A DNA stretch of 64,000 bases from Bosea sp. AS-1 (GTDB lineage Bacteria; Pseudomonadota; Alphaproteobacteria; Rhizobiales; Beijerinckiaceae), in assembly GCF_002220095.1 (NCBI RefSeq), contig NZ_CP022372.1:1832501-1896500 (forward strand), read 5' to 3'. A model generated the notes under the pieces. That model was not told the DNA's origin, searched no databases, and was given only the letters and a program-made list of their open reading frames with translations. Position numbers and translations under genes: made by a program. Shown one piece after another: positions 61,138 through 64,000 of the stretch (position 1 is the first letter of the stretch; the number at the start of each line of letters is the position of its first letter).

Positions 61138-62925
61138 ATGGGTAGTCAGTATATCCAGGATATGGTGCAGAATCTGAAGGAAGGGCGCGTATCGCGGCGC
61201 TCTTTTATTCAGAAATTGGCGGCGCTGGGCATCACCGCGCCGATCGCGAGCCAGATCCTGGCCTGGAACGACGTTGCGATGGCTAACGCCACGCTCGAAT
61301 ACAAGCCGACCAAGGCTGGCGGCGGTGGCCCGCTGAAGATGCTGCTGTGGCAGGCGCCGACCTTGCTCAATCCGCATTTTGCCTCGGGCACCAAGGACCA
61401 GATCGCCTCGCGCATCTTCTACGAGCCGCTCGCCGGCTGGGACAAGGAAGGCAACCTCGTCCCGCAGCTCGCTGCCGAGGTCCCCAGCAAGGCCAATGGC
61501 GGCCTGTCCGAGGATGGCAAGACTGTCACCTGGAAGCTGAAGCAGGGCGTGAAGTGGCATGACGGCAAGGCGTTCACGGCCGACGACGTCGTCTTCACCT
61601 GGGAATATGCCGCCGACCCCGCGACGGCCGCCTATACCACCGGCGCCTATGCCAACATCAAGGTCGAGAAGGTCGACGATTTCACCGTCAAGGTGATCTT
61701 CAAGGAGCCGACCCCGTTCTGGGCCGATCCCTTTGTCGGCGTCGCCGGCATGATCATCCCGAAGCATCATTTCGGCGAGTACAAGGGCGCGAAGTCGCGC
61801 GAGGCTCCGGCCAACCTCAAGCCCGTCGGGACCGGCCCGTACAAGTTCGTCGAGTTCAAGCCGGGCGACATCATCCGCACCGAGCGCAACACCGAGTATC
61901 ACGTCGCCAACCAGCCGTTCTTCGACACCTTCGAGGTCAAGGGTGGCGGTGACGCGGTCTCGGCGGCGCGCGCCGTGCTGCAGACCGGCGAATACGACTA
62001 CGCCTGGGACTCGCTGGTCGAAGAGGATGTGCTCAAGCGCATGGAAACCGGCGGACGCGGCAAGGTCAGCGTCGCGGTGGCCGGCGACATCGAGTTCATC
62101 ACGCTCAACACCACGGATCCGTGGACCGAGGTCGATGGCGAGCGCTCAAGCAAGAAGACCAAGCATCCGACGCTGTCGGACCCGGCCGTGCGCCAGGCGA
62201 TCAACCTGCTGATCGACCGCGACTCGATCCAGAAGTTCATCTATGGCCGCGCCGGCATCCCGACCGCGAGCTTCGTCAACCAGCCGAAGCAGTTCAAGTC
62301 GGAGAAGCTGAAATACGAGTTCAGCATCGCCAAGGCGAACCAGATCCTGGATGAGGCGGGCTGGAAGAAGGGCTCCGACGGCATCCGGGAGAAGGACGGC
62401 AAGAAGCTCAAATACGTCTTCCAGACCTCGATCAATGCGCCACGCCAGAAGGTGCAGGCGATCATCAAGCAGGCCTGCCAGAAGGCGGGTATCGAGCTCG
62501 AACTGAAGTCGGTGACGGCCTCGGTGTTCTTCTCGTCGGACGTCGCCAACCCCGACACCTACACCAAGCTCTATACCGACATCGAGATGTACACGACGAC
62601 GCAGCCGCAGCCCGATCCGGAGCGCTTCCTCAACCAGTTCACCTCCTGGGAAGTCGCCAGCAAGGAGAACAAGTGGCTGGGCCGCAACGTTTCGCGCTAC
62701 ACCGATCCGGAAGCCGACAAGGCCTATCGGGAGGCTCAGAAGGAGCTCGACCCGGCCAAGCGGGCCGCGCTGCTGATCAAGGTCAACGAGATCTTCTGCG
62801 AGGCCAACGTCATCCTGCCGATCCTGTCGCGCACGAAGGTCGTCTCCGCGGCGCAGAACCTCGCGCACGACCATTCGGGCTGGGACGTCGATACCTGGAA
62901 CCTGGCTGCCTGGTATCGCACCTGA
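61138..62925 (+). CDS. Tat-exported peptide ABC transporter substrate-binding protein
   Basis: A 595-aa family-5 binding protein (DppA/OppA). The N-terminus has VSRRSFIQKLAALGITAPIASQILA, a twin-arginine signal. The mature part shows LLWQAPTLLNPHFASGTKDQIASRIFYEPLAGW, WHDGKAFTADDVVFTWEY and LSDPAVRQAINLLIDRDSI, all typical. It binds peptides or related solutes. GAAGGTCAG precedes ATG 61138; an earlier in-frame ATG at 61123 is possible. No permease follows in this window; a hairpin ends the gene. Confidence 0.9.
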   Translation: MGSQYIQDMVQNLKEGRVSRRSFIQKLAALGITAPIASQILAWNDVAMANATLEYKPTKAGGGGPLKMLLWQAPTLLNPHFASGTKDQIASRIFYEPLAGWDKEGNLVPQLAAEVPSKANGGLSEDGKTVTWKLKQGVKWHDGKAFTADDVVFTWEYAADPATAAYTTGAYANIKVEKVDDFTVKVIFKEPTPFWADPFVGVAGMIIPKHHFGEYKGAKSREAPANLKPVGTGPYKFVEFKPGDIIRTERNTEYHVANQPFFDTFEVKGGGDAVSAARAVLQTGEYDYAWDSLVEEDVLKRMETGGRGKVSVAVAGDIEFITLNTTDPWTEVDGERSSKKTKHPTLSDPAVRQAINLLIDRDSIQKFIYGRAGIPTASFVNQPKQFKSEKLKYEFSIAKANQILDEAGWKKGSDGIREKDGKKLKYVFQTSINAPRQKVQAIIKQACQKAGIELELKSVTASVFFSSDVANPDTYTKLYTDIEMYTTTQPQPDPERFLNQFTSWEVASKENKWLGRNVSRYTDPEADKAYREAQKELDPAKRAALLIKVNEIFCEANVILPILSRTKVVSAAQNLAHDHSGWDVDTWNLAAWYRT

Positions 62926-62937
62926 TCCAAAAGCGAA

Positions 62938-62966
62938 CCCCTCGCCGGGCGAGATCCGGCGAGGGG
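62938..62966 (+). terminator. GC-rich hairpin after the peptide-binding gene
   Basis: CCCCTCGCCGG / CCGGCGAGGGG, an 11-bp perfect stem with a 7-base loop, 12 bases after the stop. It lacks a T-run. Confidence 0.65.
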
Positions 62967-62979
62967 CTCATACTACCTG

Positions 62980-63018
62980 GATCGCCATGCCTCCGCCGGA
63001 GGCATGGCGATCTGCTTT
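62980..63018. terminator. Long perfect hairpin between convergent genes
   Basis: GATCGCCATGCCTCC (62980-62994) pairs with GGAGGCATGGCGATC (62998-63012), a 15-bp perfect stem with a 3-base loop, then TGCTTTT. It probably serves as a bidirectional terminator for the binding-protein gene and the alpha-hydroxy-acid oxidase gene. Confidence 0.75.
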
Positions 63019-63038
63019 TCAGGGTTTGGCGGGAGCGA

Positions 63039-64000
63039 TCAGCTCGCCAGCCGCTTGATCGCGCCCTCGCGGCCACCGACGAGAATGTTCTCGTCGACTT
63101 GCCTGATGTCACGCAGGCCACAGAGCGCCATGGTGACGTCCATCTCCTTGCGGATGATGTCGAGCGCGGCGGTGACGCCCTGCTCGCCCATGGCGCCGAG
63201 CCCGTAGAGGAAGGCGCGGCCGATGAAGGTGCCCTTGGCGCCGAGCGCGATCGCCTTGAGGACGTCCTGGCCCGAGCGGATGCCGCCGTCGAACAGCACC
63301 TCGATGCGGTTGCCGACCTGCTCGACGATGCCGGGCAGAGCTTCGATCGAGGACAGCGCCCCGTCGAGCTGACGACCGCCATGGTTGGAGACGATCAAGG
63401 CATCGGCGCCGCTTTTCGCCGCCATTTCAGCGTCTTCCGGATCGAGGATGCCCTTCAGGATCAGCTTGCCGCCCCACTGGTCCTTGATCCACTTGATGTC
63501 GTCCCAGTTGAGCTGCGGATCGAACTGGCTGGAGGTCCAGTTCGAGAGCGACGACATGTCGGCGACGCCGGTGACATGGCCGACGATGTTGCCGAACTGC
63601 CGGCGCGGCGTGTCCAGCATCTTCAGGCACCAGCGCGGCTTGAAGGCAAGATTGATCAGGTTGGCGATGGTCGGCTTCGGCGGCGCGGAGAGGCCGTTGC
63701 GGATGTCCTTGTGGCGCTGGCCGAGGATCTGCAGGTCGAGCGTCAGCACCAGGGCCGAGCAGCCGGCCGCCTTGGCGCGCTGGATCAGCCGCGAGATGAA
63801 GTCGCGATCCTTCATCACATAGAGCTGGAACCAGAACGGCGCCTGGGTGTGGTTCGCCACGTCCTCGATCGAGCAGATGCTCATGGTCGAGAGGGTGAAG
63901 GGCACGCCGGCCTTGGCGGCGGCACGGGCGGCGAGGATCTCGCCATCGGCGTGCTGCATGCCGGTGAGGCCGGTGGGGGCGAGCGCGACCGGCATCGAGA
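63039..64000 (-). CDS. Alpha-hydroxy-acid oxidase / L-lactate dehydrogenase (partial)
   Basis: The C-terminal 320 or so residues of an FMN-dependent alpha-hydroxy-acid oxidase (LldD-like). Visible segments are MPVALAPTGLTGMQHADGE, PFWFQLYVMKDRDF, LVLTLDLQILGQR, LILKGILDPEDA, the active-site SNHGGRQLDGA (catalytic His and substrate-binding Arg) and LFDGGIRSGQDVLKAIALGA (FMN binding). It oxidises L-lactate or similar hydroxy acids. The frame continues past base 64000, so the N-terminal part of about 60 residues lies outside; the Met at 63995 is internal. Confidence 0.92.
   Translation of the reverse strand, partial: SMPVALAPTGLTGMQHADGEILAARAAAKAGVPFTLSTMSICSIEDVANHTQAPFWFQLYVMKDRDFISRLIQRAKAAGCSALVLTLDLQILGQRHKDIRNGLSAPPKPTIANLINLAFKPRWCLKMLDTPRRQFGNIVGHVTGVADMSSLSNWTSSQFDPQLNWDDIKWIKDQWGGKLILKGILDPEDAEMAAKSGADALIVSNHGGRQLDGALSSIEALPGIVEQVGNRIEVLFDGGIRSGQDVLKAIALGAKGTFIGRAFLYGLGAMGEQGVTAALDIIRKEMDVTMALCGLRDIRQVDENILVGGREGAIKRLAS

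Overview
This is a high-GC bacterial chromosome segment with no tRNA, rRNA, CRISPR or insertion sequence that I could recognise. The genes point to an alphaproteobacterium of the Hyphomicrobiales. The indicators are FixJ-type response regulators, a rhizobial-style chemotaxis operon containing cheD and two cheY genes, an ECF sigma factor beside a DUF4142 gene, and a BKACE/cyclase catabolic cluster. A Bosea-like organism is my guess from the overall gene repertoire; the sequence alone does not prove it.

Layout. 1-3.6 kb: a triple-PAS histidine kinase (possibly cut by the window edge) followed by three overlapping or adjacent response regulators. 3.6-7.3 kb: a SnoaL-like protein and a short-chain dehydrogenase divergent from a LysR regulator, then a haloperoxidase-type hydrolase. 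7.4-9.1 kb: an ECF sigma factor, a DUF4142 protein and a type-1 copper protein, with two matching ECF-type promoters. 9.2-18.4 kb: a four-gene MdtABC-type RND efflux operon with its own NodT-type outer-membrane channel. 18.8-25.1 kb: a stress island with CbpA/CbpM, several small proteins, a DyP peroxidase with an encapsulin targeting tail, its encapsulin shell, DUF2945, DUF488 and an NDH-2-like dehydrogenase. 25.1-29.9 kb: a catabolic cluster (amide/amino-acid type binding protein, SMP-30, BKACE, cyclase) divergent from a TetR regulator. 29.9-32.4 kb: a MacB/Lol-like ABC exporter with a histidine-rich loop and a Tat-exported CxxC protein. 32.4-36.5 kb: alkaline phosphatase, Fsr-type MFS exporter, Tat-exported superoxide dismutase. 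36.8-47.2 kb: a complete chemotaxis operon ended by a strong terminator. 47.3-52.6 kb: glutathione peroxidase, Mog, an SGNH-like protein, a GNAT/BioF2-like protein, and FhlB/FliK-like proteins. 52.7-58.9 kb: aldo/keto reductase, a TetR-SDR divergent pair with two matched operators, a metallo-hydrolase, EttA and a GFA-family protein. 59-64 kb: a YibI/YibH-like pair, a Tat-exported peptide-binding protein and the C-terminal part of an alpha-hydroxy-acid oxidase cut by the window end.

How the genes work together. The window is dominated by environmental sensing (PAS kinase, chemotaxis, ECF sigma, several one-component regulators) and by envelope or oxidative defence (encapsulated DyP, exported SOD, glutathione peroxidase, RND pump). 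The most notable system is the two-gene DyP-encapsulin nanocompartment at 21061-22936. The most useful regulatory observations are two near-identical ECF promoters (8351-8382 and 9091-9123), two matched palindromic operators between the TetR and SDR genes (54826-54851 and 54883-54908), and a two-turn-phased direct repeat upstream of the efflux operon (18505-18534).
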